From an uncultured Bacilli bacterium (lineage in GTDB: Bacteria > Bacillota_I > Bacilli_A > RF39 > UBA660): a DNA stretch of 54,995 bases. The position numbers were made by a program, and so were the translations under genes. Where the stretch lies: positions 1 to 54,995 of the forward strand of contig CAKOHI010000011.1 in assembly GCA_934085585.1 (NCBI GenBank). Reading direction: 5' to 3'. Numbering within the stretch: position 1 is the first letter of the stretch; the number at the start of each line of letters is the position of its first letter. Below are positions 8,540-15,962 of the stretch, in pieces. Below the pieces are notes generated by a model. That model was not told the origin of the DNA. It saw only the letters and a program-made list of their open reading frames with translations, and searched no databases.

Positions 8540-8567
8540 ATTTTACTCTTATTTTTGCTAATGTCAA
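8540..8567 (-). promoter_or_regulatory. Sigma-A promoter for the Cys-rich ORF / rel / radical SAM operon
   Basis: TTGACA (8562-8567) and TAAAAT (8540-8545) with a 16-nt spacer on the minus strand. The predicted start is near 8533, giving a 5' UTR of about 22 nt before the ATG of the 37-aa ORF. No other promoter of this quality is seen before rel. Confidence 0.75.
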
Positions 8568-8615
8568 TATATTTTTGCGAAATTTAATATTTTTATTGAA
8601 AAAAGCATAATTATT

Positions 8616-9389
8616 CTATTCATTTATTACTAAAGCAAGCTCTAATGCTAATAACAATACTTCTTTCTTCCTATCTATATTTACTAATCCATTTAAACTT
8701 CTTTTATCCCAGACAGTCCCATCTAAATTATCTCCAGCATAATAGAAAGTAAAATATTTCATATTTAATCTTTTACAAACTGCAGCAATGACTGTACCTT
8801 CCATTTCTACACAAACTACTCCATTATCTTTATAATATTTAATCTTATCTTTAGTTTCTCTATAAAAAGCATCTGTAGTCCAAGTAGCTCCCTTTGTATA
8901 GTCAAAATCAAACACTTTTAATATTTCAATAAACTCTTCTTTATAGTCAGGATTAATTTCTATTGTTTCACTTTCTGGAGCGTAATGATAACTTGTTCCT
9001 TCATCTCTATATCCAAGTGTTGGGATAATGATACTACAATCTTCGATATTTGTATCAAGTACGCCACAATTTCCAAAGATAATAACTTTTTCTACCCCAG
9101 CAGCATACAACTCTTCGATGTCACCAGCTATCCACGGACCACTTACACCAGCCATAAAGAATGTTATTTCAACATCTTTATACTTAATTATATAAACATT
9201 TCTTTCCATATTGGCACTTGACATATACCCTACTTCTAGAGAACTAAACTTTTCTATTACATCTTCAAATAGATGTCTTGAAAATACTCCAACAGCCACT
9301 TTAGGAAGTTTAATATTTTTATCTTGATTTTCTCTATATTTTATTCCATGAGGTCTAATAAAACCTTCTTCATCACTATATTTAATCAT
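8616..9389 (-). CDS. Nucleoside phosphorylase superfamily protein, 257 aa
   Basis: PNP/UDP-family fold. VIIFGNCGVL at about residues 103-112 matches the phosphate/ribose loop, and VCVEMEGTVIAA at about 193-204 carries the Met-Glu pair that binds the ribose hydroxyls. YYAGDNLDG near 218-226 includes the Asp placed as in purine nucleoside phosphorylases. Reaction: phosphorolysis of a nucleoside to base and ribose-1-phosphate; base preference cannot be read from the sequence. SD AAAGGAT. It is the last gene of the minus-strand run that includes the S51 peptidase at 9423-10073 (33 nt away). Its placement among detoxification-type enzymes fits attack on a nucleoside analogue (inference), but ordinary salvage is equally possible. 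Confidence 0.88.
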   Translation of the reverse strand: MIKYSDEEGFIRPHGIKYRENQDKNIKLPKVAVGVFSRHLFEDVIEKFSSLEVGYMSSANMERNVYIIKYKDVEITFFMAGVSGPWIAGDIEELYAAGVEKVIIFGNCGVLDTNIEDCSIIIPTLGYRDEGTSYHYAPESETIEINPDYKEEFIEILKVFDFDYTKGATWTTDAFYRETKDKIKYYKDNGVVCVEMEGTVIAAVCKRLNMKYFTFYYAGDNLDGTVWDKRSLNGLVNIDRKKEVLLLALELALVINE

Positions 9390-9422
9390 GCTTTCTATCC
9401 TTTCTATAACTGATCATAATAT

Positions 9423-10073
9423 TTAATTATGTTCAATCATTTTGCCATTATTAAATTCATAAACTTTACCAATCATTTCAACATTATTGTTATTTATTCT
9501 TATACAAGATGAATTTGGAATGCCATAAATAGCATGTTTAAACGACATTTTTTTAGCTTCCTCAACTTGAATTTCATTTTTTATTTCAAAATGTGGATCA
9601 ATTGTAATATTAGTAAAACCTAGTCCTTTATAAAAGAAACTTTCTTCAATATCTTCATCTTTAGAATAATAACCATATTCTGCAATATTCATTGCACCAC
9701 AACTTGTACAAAGCAAAATACCATTATAATTTTTAAGTATCTCATCAAATTTATTTTCTTTAATGAAGCTTAATTGTTTTTCATAATTACCACCAAGTAA
9801 ATAAATAACATCAGTATTAATGTCTAAATATTTATTTTCATCATCAACTATACTTACTTGTTCAAAACTTGCAAAATTTTTCAAATGGTTAATCATCCCT
9901 GTTATTTTTTCATTACCATAAACAAAATTAATGTTTTTCTCATGATCTTTTGGAGAAGAAGCAATAAATGATATAGTTTTTACATCTTTTAAATCTTTTT
10001 GTAATTCGTTAGAAACTACATTTGAAAAACCTTTGGTTGTACCTGGACCACTTAATAAATATATTTTTTTCAT
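9423..10073 (-). CDS. Peptidase S51 family protein, 216 aa
   Basis: Second S51 paralogue. YLLGGNYEKQ (about residues 90-99) and LLCTSCGAMN (about 120-129) take the place of the family GGGN turn and GxSAG nucleophile elbow. The elbow reads T-S-C-G-A, so Ser is kept while the following Ala-Gly is changed to Cys-Gly. No signal peptide. It follows the frameshifted Nudix gene by 15 nt and precedes the nucleoside phosphorylase gene. Function is probably hydrolysis of a small peptide or acyl-amino-acid conjugate; the substrate is not deducible. Confidence 0.8.
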   Translation of the reverse strand: MKKIYLLSGPGTTKGFSNVVSNELQKDLKDVKTISFIASSPKDHEKNINFVYGNEKITGMINHLKNFASFEQVSIVDDENKYLDINTDVIYLLGGNYEKQLSFIKENKFDEILKNYNGILLCTSCGAMNIAEYGYYSKDEDIEESFFYKGLGFTNITIDPHFEIKNEIQVEEAKKMSFKHAIYGIPNSSCIRINNNNVEMIGKVYEFNNGKMIEHN

Positions 10074-10088
10074 CTATATCACCACTCT

Positions 10089-10605
10089 TTACAATTCTTT
10101 TTTTATTATACTAAAAACTTTCATCATATCTTTATAAATCATTTCATTCAATTGATTATCATTTTTTGTTTTATTTAATACTTTTTTAAATTCATCAATA
10201 GGAATATATTCTAGCTTAAAATTATTATCTTGTTCCCATTCATCATAATTGGTATTGTTTAAATTTACTTTTTTATCTGTTAGAACATAATAATAAATAA
10301 ATTCAGTTAACCTATTAATGCCTTTTTGGGGATAATCTTTATTTAAGTAACTTTATAATTTCCTTATCGTCTAATATAATTCCTGTTTCTTCTAGTATTT
10401 CTCTTTTTAGTCCTTCAATCAACGTTTCATTATCTTCTAAAAAACCACCTGGAAATTGATATGTATTATTACAAAATCCTAGTAAAATCTCGTGATTAGA
10501 ATTAATCATCACAGCTCTAGGTCTATAAACAAATTCATTTATATCTTTTAGTTCAAGATTATTTTTATTTATAACCAGCTTTTTCATTTTCATCTCAATT
10601 CTCAC
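10089..10605 (-). pseudogene. Nudix hydrolase, frameshifted
   Basis: The N-terminal part (to 10339) contains an intact Nudix box, GX5EX7REUXEEXGI, at about residues 54-77, then stops early at residue 88 with KLLK-stop. In the next frame the sequence goes on as YLNKDYPQKGINRLTEFIYY and reaches a TAA at 10089-10091. The intact paralogue at 16527-17039 has the equivalent MYLNKDYPEIGENRES segment, so the break is a 1-nt indel near 10340. The first in-frame start is GTG at 10605, overlapping the HAD gene, but alignment with the paralogue puts the Met at 10587. Either the gene is dead or this is a sequence error. Confidence 0.75.
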
Positions 10606-11150
10606 ATATTTAAATATGATTTTATTTCATCTATCATATTAATAGATTTTTCTACCCTAATTGTTTTTATACCTAATACATTTGCACCATTTACATTTTC
10701 AATATTATCATCTAAAAATAATAATTCTGTGGCATTTATTTTATATTTATTTAATATAAACTCATAAAAATCTAAATTAGGTTTTATTCTATTTATCTCA
10801 GCAGATATAATTAAATCATCCAAATAGTTTATATCAAAATGACTATTAATAAAATCTTTTACAAAAGATACATGATTAGTAGCAATAACAACTTTTACCT
10901 TGCTATTTATTTTTTTTATCTTTTTAAATATATCTTTATCCTTAACTTTATATAATTTATTAATTAAAACTTCTGTAGTATTTACTATATTTTTTCCATC
11001 ACAAACAATTTCTTTTGCTTTCTTAAGATAATCATCATCGCTTAAATTAGGTCCAAATAATCTTTCTAATTTTTCTTCTTCACTTGATAAAACAATATCT
11101 CTTTCATTAACCAAAACTCCAACTAAATCAAATGCAATAACTTTAATCAT
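10602..11150 (-). CDS. HAD-family hydrolase (subfamily IA-like), 182 aa
   Basis: Motif I is FDLVGVLV, motif II ATNHVSF, motif III Lys in RIKPNLDFY, and motif IV FLDDN, all in order. In motif I the second Asp of DxD is Val, so the usual general acid is missing; YihX-type members also lack it and are still phosphatases. The Asp pair of motif IV is present. Likely a small-molecule phosphatase of unknown substrate. It overlaps the following Nudix gene by a few nt and lies 75 nt after the GNAT gene, a gap filled by a perfect inverted repeat. Confidence 0.85.
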   Translation of the reverse strand: MIKVIAFDLVGVLVNERDIVLSSEEEKLERLFGPNLSDDDYLKKAKEIVCDGKNIVNTTEVLINKLYKVKDKDIFKKIKKINSKVKVVIATNHVSFVKDFINSHFDINYLDDLIISAEINRIKPNLDFYEFILNKYKINATELLFLDDNIENVNGANVLGIKTIRVEKSINMIDEIKSYLNM

Positions 11151-11187
11151 AATTAAATTCTTCCTTCTTCAAAATATATTAATATAT

Positions 11188-11222
11188 TTTTTAGTTAATT
11201 GTATCAAACAATTAACTAAAAA
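11188..11222. repeat. 14-bp perfect inverted repeat between GNAT and HAD genes
   Basis: Arm TTTTTAGTTAATTG (11188-11201), a 7-nt loop, and its exact complement (11209-11222). Neither strand has a proper T-tract just after the stem in the direction of gene transcription, so it is not a textbook terminator. It could be an mRNA-stabilising hairpin or an operator. Confidence 0.6.
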
Positions 11223-11225
11223 TCA

Positions 11226-11729
11226 CTAATTAAATTCTTTCTCATAGTAATTTACTACTACTATTTCACCATCAGCATATCTATAATAACCAGTTTTAAT
11301 ATATTTAGTAAATCCCCAATTAAAGTATATTTGTATATTTCTAACCTCTTTTGGCTCAACTCCTAGAGTTAAAGACTTAAAGCCTTTACTCTTTAAATCA
11401 TTTTCCATAAACTTATATAGTTTAGAAAAATATCCCTGATTTTCATATTCTTTATTTGTTCTAAATGCTGACAAATAAGCTTTACCATTATCAACCAAAT
11501 CATCTTTATTTTCCATACAAGTATCTTTACTAGATACAATCGCAGTGGCTTCAGTAATAATTTTCCCATCAAGTATTCCCATATAAACAATTCTAGTATC
11601 CATATTACTTAAAGAATGTTCTTTATATATTTTCCATTCTTCAGAATAATTATGTCTTTTTATCTCTTCGTCCCATTTTTCTATAATTTGGTTTTTATTT
11701 GCTATAATACATTTATAATTATCTAACAT
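11226..11729 (-). CDS. GNAT-family N-acetyltransferase, 167 aa
   Basis: GNAT fold with the acetyl-CoA motif A region SAFRTNKEYENQGYFSKLYK (about residues 88-107). The canonical RGxGxG loop is degenerate here (ENQGYF), as in some family members. Motif B is the segment QIYFNWGFTKY (about 132-142). SD GAGGT precedes the ATG. It lies 7 nt after the GNAT gene at 11737-12219. The acceptor is unknown; such small GNATs next to deaminase, Nudix and HAD genes often modify drugs or metabolites (inference). Confidence 0.82.
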   Translation of the reverse strand: MLDNYKCIIANKNQIIEKWDEEIKRHNYSEEWKIYKEHSLSNMDTRIVYMGILDGKIITEATAIVSSKDTCMENKDDLVDNGKAYLSAFRTNKEYENQGYFSKLYKFMENDLKSKGFKSLTLGVEPKEVRNIQIYFNWGFTKYIKTGYYRYADGEIVVVNYYEKEFN

Positions 11730-11736
11730 ATTAACC

Positions 11737-12219
11737 TCATATTTTCTTTATATCCATTAAACCTCTTGTATGATATCCTTCGGATTCATAAAATCTAATA
11801 GCATTTTTATTATAAGCAAATACTTCAATACTAATATATTCACATCCAATACTCTTAAAATATTTTTCCATTTCTTGCATTAACTTCTTACCTACACCTT
11901 TACCTCTTATTTCTTTAGCAACAACAAGTTCAGTTACTACTCCACATTTTGGACATTTATAATCCAAATAATCATACTCATCATATTTTCTAACTGCTCC
12001 CATTATTAAGCCAATTACTTTTTCATCTTCAATAGCTAAAAAACATTTACCATTATTTTCATTTACTTCTTCTAAATCTAATAATGCCATTTTATCTTTA
12101 TATTCTGGATGCAAATGATCTAACTCATCTTCATCAATTGTTAAAATATACTCTTCTAACTCTACTAATAATTTTTTTACATCATTAAGATATTTTTCTT
12201 CATATTCTATTATTTTCAT
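11737..12219 (-). CDS. GNAT-family N-acetyltransferase, 160 aa
   Basis: Clear GNAT: the pyrophosphate loop is EIRGKGVGKKL (about residues 107-117), and the C-terminal NKNAIRFYESEGYHTRG is the classical motif B. A short CPKCG stretch lies just before the loop (about 89-93). The length is standard. Start and stop overlap by 4 nt with the upstream GNAT-transglutaminase fusion, so the two are translationally coupled. Substrate unknown. Confidence 0.88.
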   Translation of the reverse strand: MKIIEYEEKYLNDVKKLLVELEEYILTIDEDELDHLHPEYKDKMALLDLEEVNENNGKCFLAIEDEKVIGLIMGAVRKYDEYDYLDYKCPKCGVVTELVVAKEIRGKGVGKKLMQEMEKYFKSIGCEYISIEVFAYNKNAIRFYESEGYHTRGLMDIKKI

Positions 12220-13277
12220 ATTTTCTCCATTTTTAAACTATTTACATACTTATTAAAATCTTTAAAAGACAACCCACTTTCTATATTATAAATTTCTGTT
12301 AAAGGTCTAGGAATACCTTCAGAAAGTTCAATATAATACTTATTTATCTTTTCTTTTGCAACATTTTCACTTTCATACTCATATATTCCGATATTATACC
12401 AATTTGCATGTTCTATATGATAAACTTTATCATTAATAAAACATAATATAAAAGCGTGCATATGTTCTTCTTTATCTAAATCATTAAAGTCGTCTGGTTC
12501 ATAAATTCTTGTAACAAACATTTTATTACATATATTAATTTTATTTAGTAAATAATGTATTAAATTAGCTTGTTCAATACAGGTTCCAATTCCATAAGAT
12601 AAGATATCATCAATAGACATAGTTCTATATAATTTTCTAAAATTTTTCATATTGCCAATATGTTCTTCACCATTTATATCAAGCCATCCATATCTTATAT
12701 TATTTTTCATAAAGTCTATTACATCATAAATATTATTTATTTTTGTTATATCTGGTAATGCTTTATTTGTATTTATTCTTACGGTAATACCATCAACTTC
12801 TTTAGCAAATTTTTTCCATTTTGTTTCTTTGTAAATTTCAAAGCCCAACTTCAAAAATAATTCTAAAGTATGTTCTCTTTCTTTTTCAAAATTATCATAT
12901 AAATATTTTATTCCATTCTTATTTGCTTCACGAATTAATAACTTCAATGCATCTTTTGCATATCCTTTACTTCTATATTTAGATTCAATCAAAATTCCAC
13001 ATTCATAAATATCTTCATTTTCATTATATTGATAATTTACATATCCAATATACTCATTAATATCACAATCTTTTATATAAGCAAAATATCTTTTATCATC
13101 ACTTAATATCTTAAACCAATTTTCTTTATTAAACTCTATACAACCGGTTTTATAATCATAACCACTATATGTTACCTCATACCCAGCATTATAACTCATT
13201 GTTTTTGCATCACTTTCTAATTTTTCTTTATAAAAATATTCATTCTTCTTTGGAATTACTAATTTAATATTCTTCAT
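12216..13277 (-). CDS. Fusion protein: GNAT acetyltransferase plus transglutaminase-like domain, 353 aa
   Basis: Residues 1 to about 150 form a GNAT domain: YRSKGYAKDALKLL is the acetyl-CoA loop, then LFLKLGFEIY as motif B. Residues about 175-340 form a transglutaminase-like Cys-protease fold: GIGTCIEQANL carries the nucleophile Cys, EHMHAF the His, and HIEHANW the likely third residue. Such domains hydrolyse or transfer amide bonds. The gene overlaps its neighbours by 4 nt on each side (ASCH-deaminase upstream, GNAT downstream), so it is in the operon controlled by the leader attenuator at 14045-14196. Substrate unknown. Confidence 0.75.
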   Translation of the reverse strand: MKNIKLVIPKKNEYFYKEKLESDAKTMSYNAGYEVTYSGYDYKTGCIEFNKENWFKILSDDKRYFAYIKDCDINEYIGYVNYQYNENEDIYECGILIESKYRSKGYAKDALKLLIREANKNGIKYLYDNFEKEREHTLELFLKLGFEIYKETKWKKFAKEVDGITVRINTNKALPDITKINNIYDVIDFMKNNIRYGWLDINGEEHIGNMKNFRKLYRTMSIDDILSYGIGTCIEQANLIHYLLNKINICNKMFVTRIYEPDDFNDLDKEEHMHAFILCFINDKVYHIEHANWYNIGIYEYESENVAKEKINKYYIELSEGIPRPLTEIYNIESGLSFKDFNKYVNSLKMEKI

Positions 13278-14029
13278 ATGAACCTATTATAACCCCACCA
13301 ATCAGGGATTAATTCCTTTAACTTAACAATTTTTTTAGTTTTTTCATTCATAAGTATTTCTATATTTTTACTATTTTTAGAAAGTTGCATTAAATATTCT
13401 CGACATGCTCCACAAGGAGATCCTACTTCTCCGCGTGAATCAATACAAACCAATTTTAAAATTTCATTTTCACCATTTGTTATCATATTAGCAATAGCAT
13501 TTCTTTCTGCACACATTCCAAGTGAACAAGAGGTATCGATACATACTCCGGTATAAATATGATGATTTTTAGTAAGAATTGCTGCTCCAACTCCTCCGGC
13601 ACTAATCATTCCCGAAACTTCTCTACTATCTCTTACATTTTTAGCTTTTTCATAAAGTTCATCCCAAATAGTATCTTCACTATACAAATATTCAATATGA
13701 ATTGCATAAACTCCTGATTTTTTTATTGCATCTTTATAGCCATCCAATTTATAAACATTTTTAATTGCTTCATCATAATCATTTGTACTTGATGTTGTAT
13801 ATCTAGTTCCTTCTAAAGTTAATAATTCTTCAAGCGTTTTATAATAATTTACTTCTTTTACTTCTGCATAAAAAACACCTAAATTTTTACTTGTAAATTC
13901 TATGATATCATTTATTTTTATCTTACCATAATCTATTTTTTCATCTTTATTTGCCCTAATTTCAATTTTTTTAGTTTTGTTTTTGATAGCTAAGGCGGCT
14001 CTATCATTAATATTTAATTTGTATACCAT
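13274..14029 (-). CDS. ASCH domain - cytidine deaminase-like fusion, 251 aa
   Basis: Start chosen at 14029, where SD GGAGG is 5 nt before ATG; the 15 extra upstream codons would overlap the attenuator hairpin. Residues 1-115 are an ASCH domain with the KTKKIEIR signature of this RNA-binding-like fold. Residues about 125-251 are a cytidine/blasticidin-S deaminase-type domain with zinc motifs CAERNAI and PCGACRE. The C-terminal LKELIPDWWG resembles the tail of blasticidin-S deaminase and cytidine deaminases. It could deaminate a free or modified cytidine, or a cytosine-based antibiotic (inference). It is the first gene after the leader-peptide attenuator and overlaps the GNAT-transglutaminase gene by 4 nt. 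Confidence 0.85.
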   Translation of the reverse strand: MVYKLNINDRAALAIKNKTKKIEIRANKDEKIDYGKIKINDIIEFTSKNLGVFYAEVKEVNYYKTLEELLTLEGTRYTTSSTNDYDEAIKNVYKLDGYKDAIKKSGVYAIHIEYLYSEDTIWDELYEKAKNVRDSREVSGMISAGGVGAAILTKNHHIYTGVCIDTSCSLGMCAERNAIANMITNGENEILKLVCIDSRGEVGSPCGACREYLMQLSKNSKNIEILMNEKTKKIVKLKELIPDWWGYNRFI

Positions 14030-14044
14030 TTTTCCTCCATTTTC

Positions 14045-14071
14045 AAAAAAATTCTGCGTAATGCAGAATTT
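14045..14071 (-). terminator. Attenuator terminator of the ASCH-deaminase operon, with competing antiterminator
   Basis: On the minus strand, AAATTCTGC and GCAGAATTT form a 9-bp perfect stem around ATTAC, followed by T7. The same 5' arm plus loop (AATTCTGCATTAC) is an exact 13-nt complement of GTAATGCAGAATT at 14126-14138 inside the leader ORF. The two pairings exclude each other: terminator or antiterminator. The stem ends 15-20 nt before the ATG of the deaminase gene. Confidence 0.85.
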
Positions 14072-14101
14072 CATCTAAACCAAAAATGATATTTAAATAT
14101 A

Positions 14102-14164
14102 TTAAATAGACAAAAGTGTGATTAATTCTGCATTACAATTTTTAATTATTTGTAAATTCTTCAT
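14102..14164 (-). CDS. Leader peptide of the ASCH-deaminase operon (20 aa)
   Basis: Short ORF reading MKNLQIIKNCNAELITLLSI, with SD AAAGGAG 10 nt before the ATG, and its own promoter. Codons 10-14 coincide with the antiterminator strand at 14126-14138. The SD-proximal AGTGTGATTAA is an 11-nt exact complement of TTAATCACACT inside the ORF, which could hide the leader's own SD. A ribosome stalled early in the ORF would leave the antiterminator strand free (gene on); smooth translation would cover it (gene off). This is the logic of antibiotic-inducible leaders such as those of bmrCD or vmlR. Confidence 0.75.
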   Translation of the reverse strand: MKNLQIIKNCNAELITLLSI

Positions 14165-14202
14165 CTTAATCACACTCCTTTCATTGAATAACTTACAATA
14201 CC

Positions 14203-14231
14203 AATATATTATATATTATTCACTGTGTCAA
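14203..14231 (-). promoter_or_regulatory. Sigma-A promoter for the leader peptide / ASCH-deaminase operon
   Basis: TTGACA (14226-14231) and TATATT (14203-14208), 17-nt spacer, minus strand. The start near 14196 puts about 30 nt before the leader ATG. The promoter follows directly the end of the broken GNAT gene. Confidence 0.78.
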
Positions 14232-14248
14232 TATTTTTTCATGTTTAT

Positions 14249-14708
14249 TTAATTTTTTTCAAGCATCATAGTCTTTACACTCATTCCAATTCCTTCATAA
14301 AACTTAATGGTTTCATCATTGAAGGCTCAAACATTTAATTCAATCGAAGAACAATTATTTTCTTTAGCTATTTTTTCCATTTCTTGCATTAAAATTTTTC
14401 CGATGCCATTCTTACGATGATTTACATCCACTCCTAACGCATCAATAAATAATACTTTTCTATAATTTGTATAATTATTTTCTAACTTTTCTTTGATTAA
14501 GTATAATATAGCTCCTACAACTGTATTATTAATTTCTGCTACTATTATATTGTTTAGATTTTGATTAAATTCTTCTTTGTCGAAAATTTCACTGTCTTTA
14601 TGTATTTTACTTCTTTTATTATGATGTAAATCTTGAACACTTTGCATCAGTTTTTTTACATAAATATAATCATTAACATTAACTTTTCTTATTATAGCAT
14701 TTCTTTCA
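14249..14708 (-). pseudogene. GNAT-family acetyltransferase, broken by an in-frame TGA and a lost start
   Basis: The readable core (14327-14647) has the GNAT loop NHRKNGIGKILMQEM and ends IELNV-stop. After the TGA at 14327-14329 the same frame continues AFNDETIKFYEGIGMSVKTM and stops at 14249, a perfect GNAT C-terminus. The TGA sits where relatives have Trp (NVWAFN), so it looks like a TGG to TGA change. Upstream, the frame continues with IIRKVNVNDYIYVKK, the normal N-terminus, but has no start codon; an ATGAAAGAAATG in another frame suggests a 1-nt indel. TGG encodes Trp elsewhere in the window, so code reassignment is unlikely. Confidence 0.75.
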
Positions 14709-14722
14709 TTTATACTCTTTTT

Positions 14723-15259
14723 TTAAATTTCAAACTCCAATACTTCACCATTTTTAGGAAAAAAAGATAAAAAGTCAGTTTTTTCATCATATCCAATAAT
14801 ATTAAAATATAAAGCTTTAATAAATGCTCCATGAGATACAATTAAAATATTTTTATTATCATAAGTTTTATTCACATAGTCTAAAAAATTTTTAGCTCTT
14901 TTTAAAACTTCTTTAATGGTTTCTATACCATATTCATCGTAATCAAGTTCATAATCCCAACTGTTTTTGGTAGCCTCATGATTAAAAAGTTTTCCTTCAA
15001 GAGTCCCAAAACCACGCTCAACTATTCTATCATCAATTATTAAATTAATTTTGTTATCTGTAATAATTTTGGCAGTTTCTAATGCTCTATTTAATGGAGA
15101 TACTATGCAAATATCTATTTTATTTGTATCAATTTTATCTCGTAAAGCTTTTGCTTGATTAACGCCTTCTTCATTTAAAGAAATATTTGTTTTTCCTTGA
15201 CATCGACCTTCTTTATTCCAATCTGTTTGTCCATGTCTTACTATATAAATTTTATTCAC
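14723..15259 (-). CDS. Histidine phosphatase (phosphoglycerate mutase-like), 178 aa
   Basis: N-terminal VRHGQTDWNKEGRCQG carries the phospho-accepting His in RHG. SPLNRALETA has the second Arg, an acidic residue sits in VERGFGTLEG, and VSHGAF carries the second catalytic His. The short size fits the CobC/GpmB-like phosphatases rather than glycolytic mutase. It lies 13 nt after the HAD gene, in the operon starting at the promoter 18364-18392. Substrate is probably a small phosphorylated metabolite. Confidence 0.88.
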   Translation of the reverse strand: MNKIYIVRHGQTDWNKEGRCQGKTNISLNEEGVNQAKALRDKIDTNKIDICIVSPLNRALETAKIITDNKINLIIDDRIVERGFGTLEGKLFNHEATKNSWDYELDYDEYGIETIKEVLKRAKNFLDYVNKTYDNKNILIVSHGAFIKALYFNIIGYDEKTDFLSFFPKNGEVLEFEI

Positions 15260-15272
15260 ATATCCTCCTTAT

Positions 15273-15962
15273 TTAAAGCTTTGTTTTGCTAGTATTATCT
15301 ATAATTTTTTCTACTAATTCATCTACTGAATCAATTTCTAAACATCTATTATCACTAAACTTAATAGTGGTATATTCATCTACTTTTACGACTTTTAGCC
15401 CAGCATTTAAAGCTGATATAATTCCTCTTTTTGAATCTTCAATTGCAATTGTTTCAAAAGTATTTTTTTCTAATGTTTTTAATGCTTTTAGATATGCTTC
15501 ACTATTGGGTTTTAAATTTATTACATCTTCTCTAGCAATAATACAAGAAAACAAATCTTCTATTTTTAATGTTTCAATTAGTATATTAAGATAAATTCTT
15601 TTACATGTAGTAACTAATCCAATTGTATATCCTTTTTTCTTTAATATTTTTAAGTTTTCAAACTTTTTTACCACTTCATCTGATTTAACTAAATTTGAAA
15701 ATTTTTGTTTATAACAAGAATAAACTTTATTCATAATCTCTTCGTTAGTTACATTTTTAATACTATCATAAGAAATTCTTAATGTATCAAGCAATGTGGC
15801 ATTTTTATCTAACTCGCATTTTTTATATAAATTTTCATTAATGATAATTGAATAATTATGAAATAAGATATCATAAAAAGCTTTATAAAACTCTTTTTCT
15901 GTATTTATTAAGGTTCCATCTAAATCAAAAAGTAATGTATTTATTTTTTTAAAATCAATCAT
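15273..15962 (-). CDS. HAD-superfamily phosphatase (subfamily IA), 229 aa
   Basis: All four HAD motifs are present: FDLDGTLINTE with both Asp, VTTCKR, LKPNSEAY with Lys, and AIEDSKRG. A helical cap lies between motifs I and II, as in phosphoglycolate phosphatase and beta-phosphoglucomutase-like enzymes. It overlaps the CYTH gene upstream by 8 nt. The substrate cannot be assigned. Confidence 0.88.
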   Translation of the reverse strand: MIDFKKINTLLFDLDGTLINTEKEFYKAFYDILFHNYSIIINENLYKKCELDKNATLLDTLRISYDSIKNVTNEEIMNKVYSCYKQKFSNLVKSDEVVKKFENLKILKKKGYTIGLVTTCKRIYLNILIETLKIEDLFSCIIAREDVINLKPNSEAYLKALKTLEKNTFETIAIEDSKRGIISALNAGLKVVKVDEYTTIKFSDNRCLEIDSVDELVEKIIDNTSKTKL

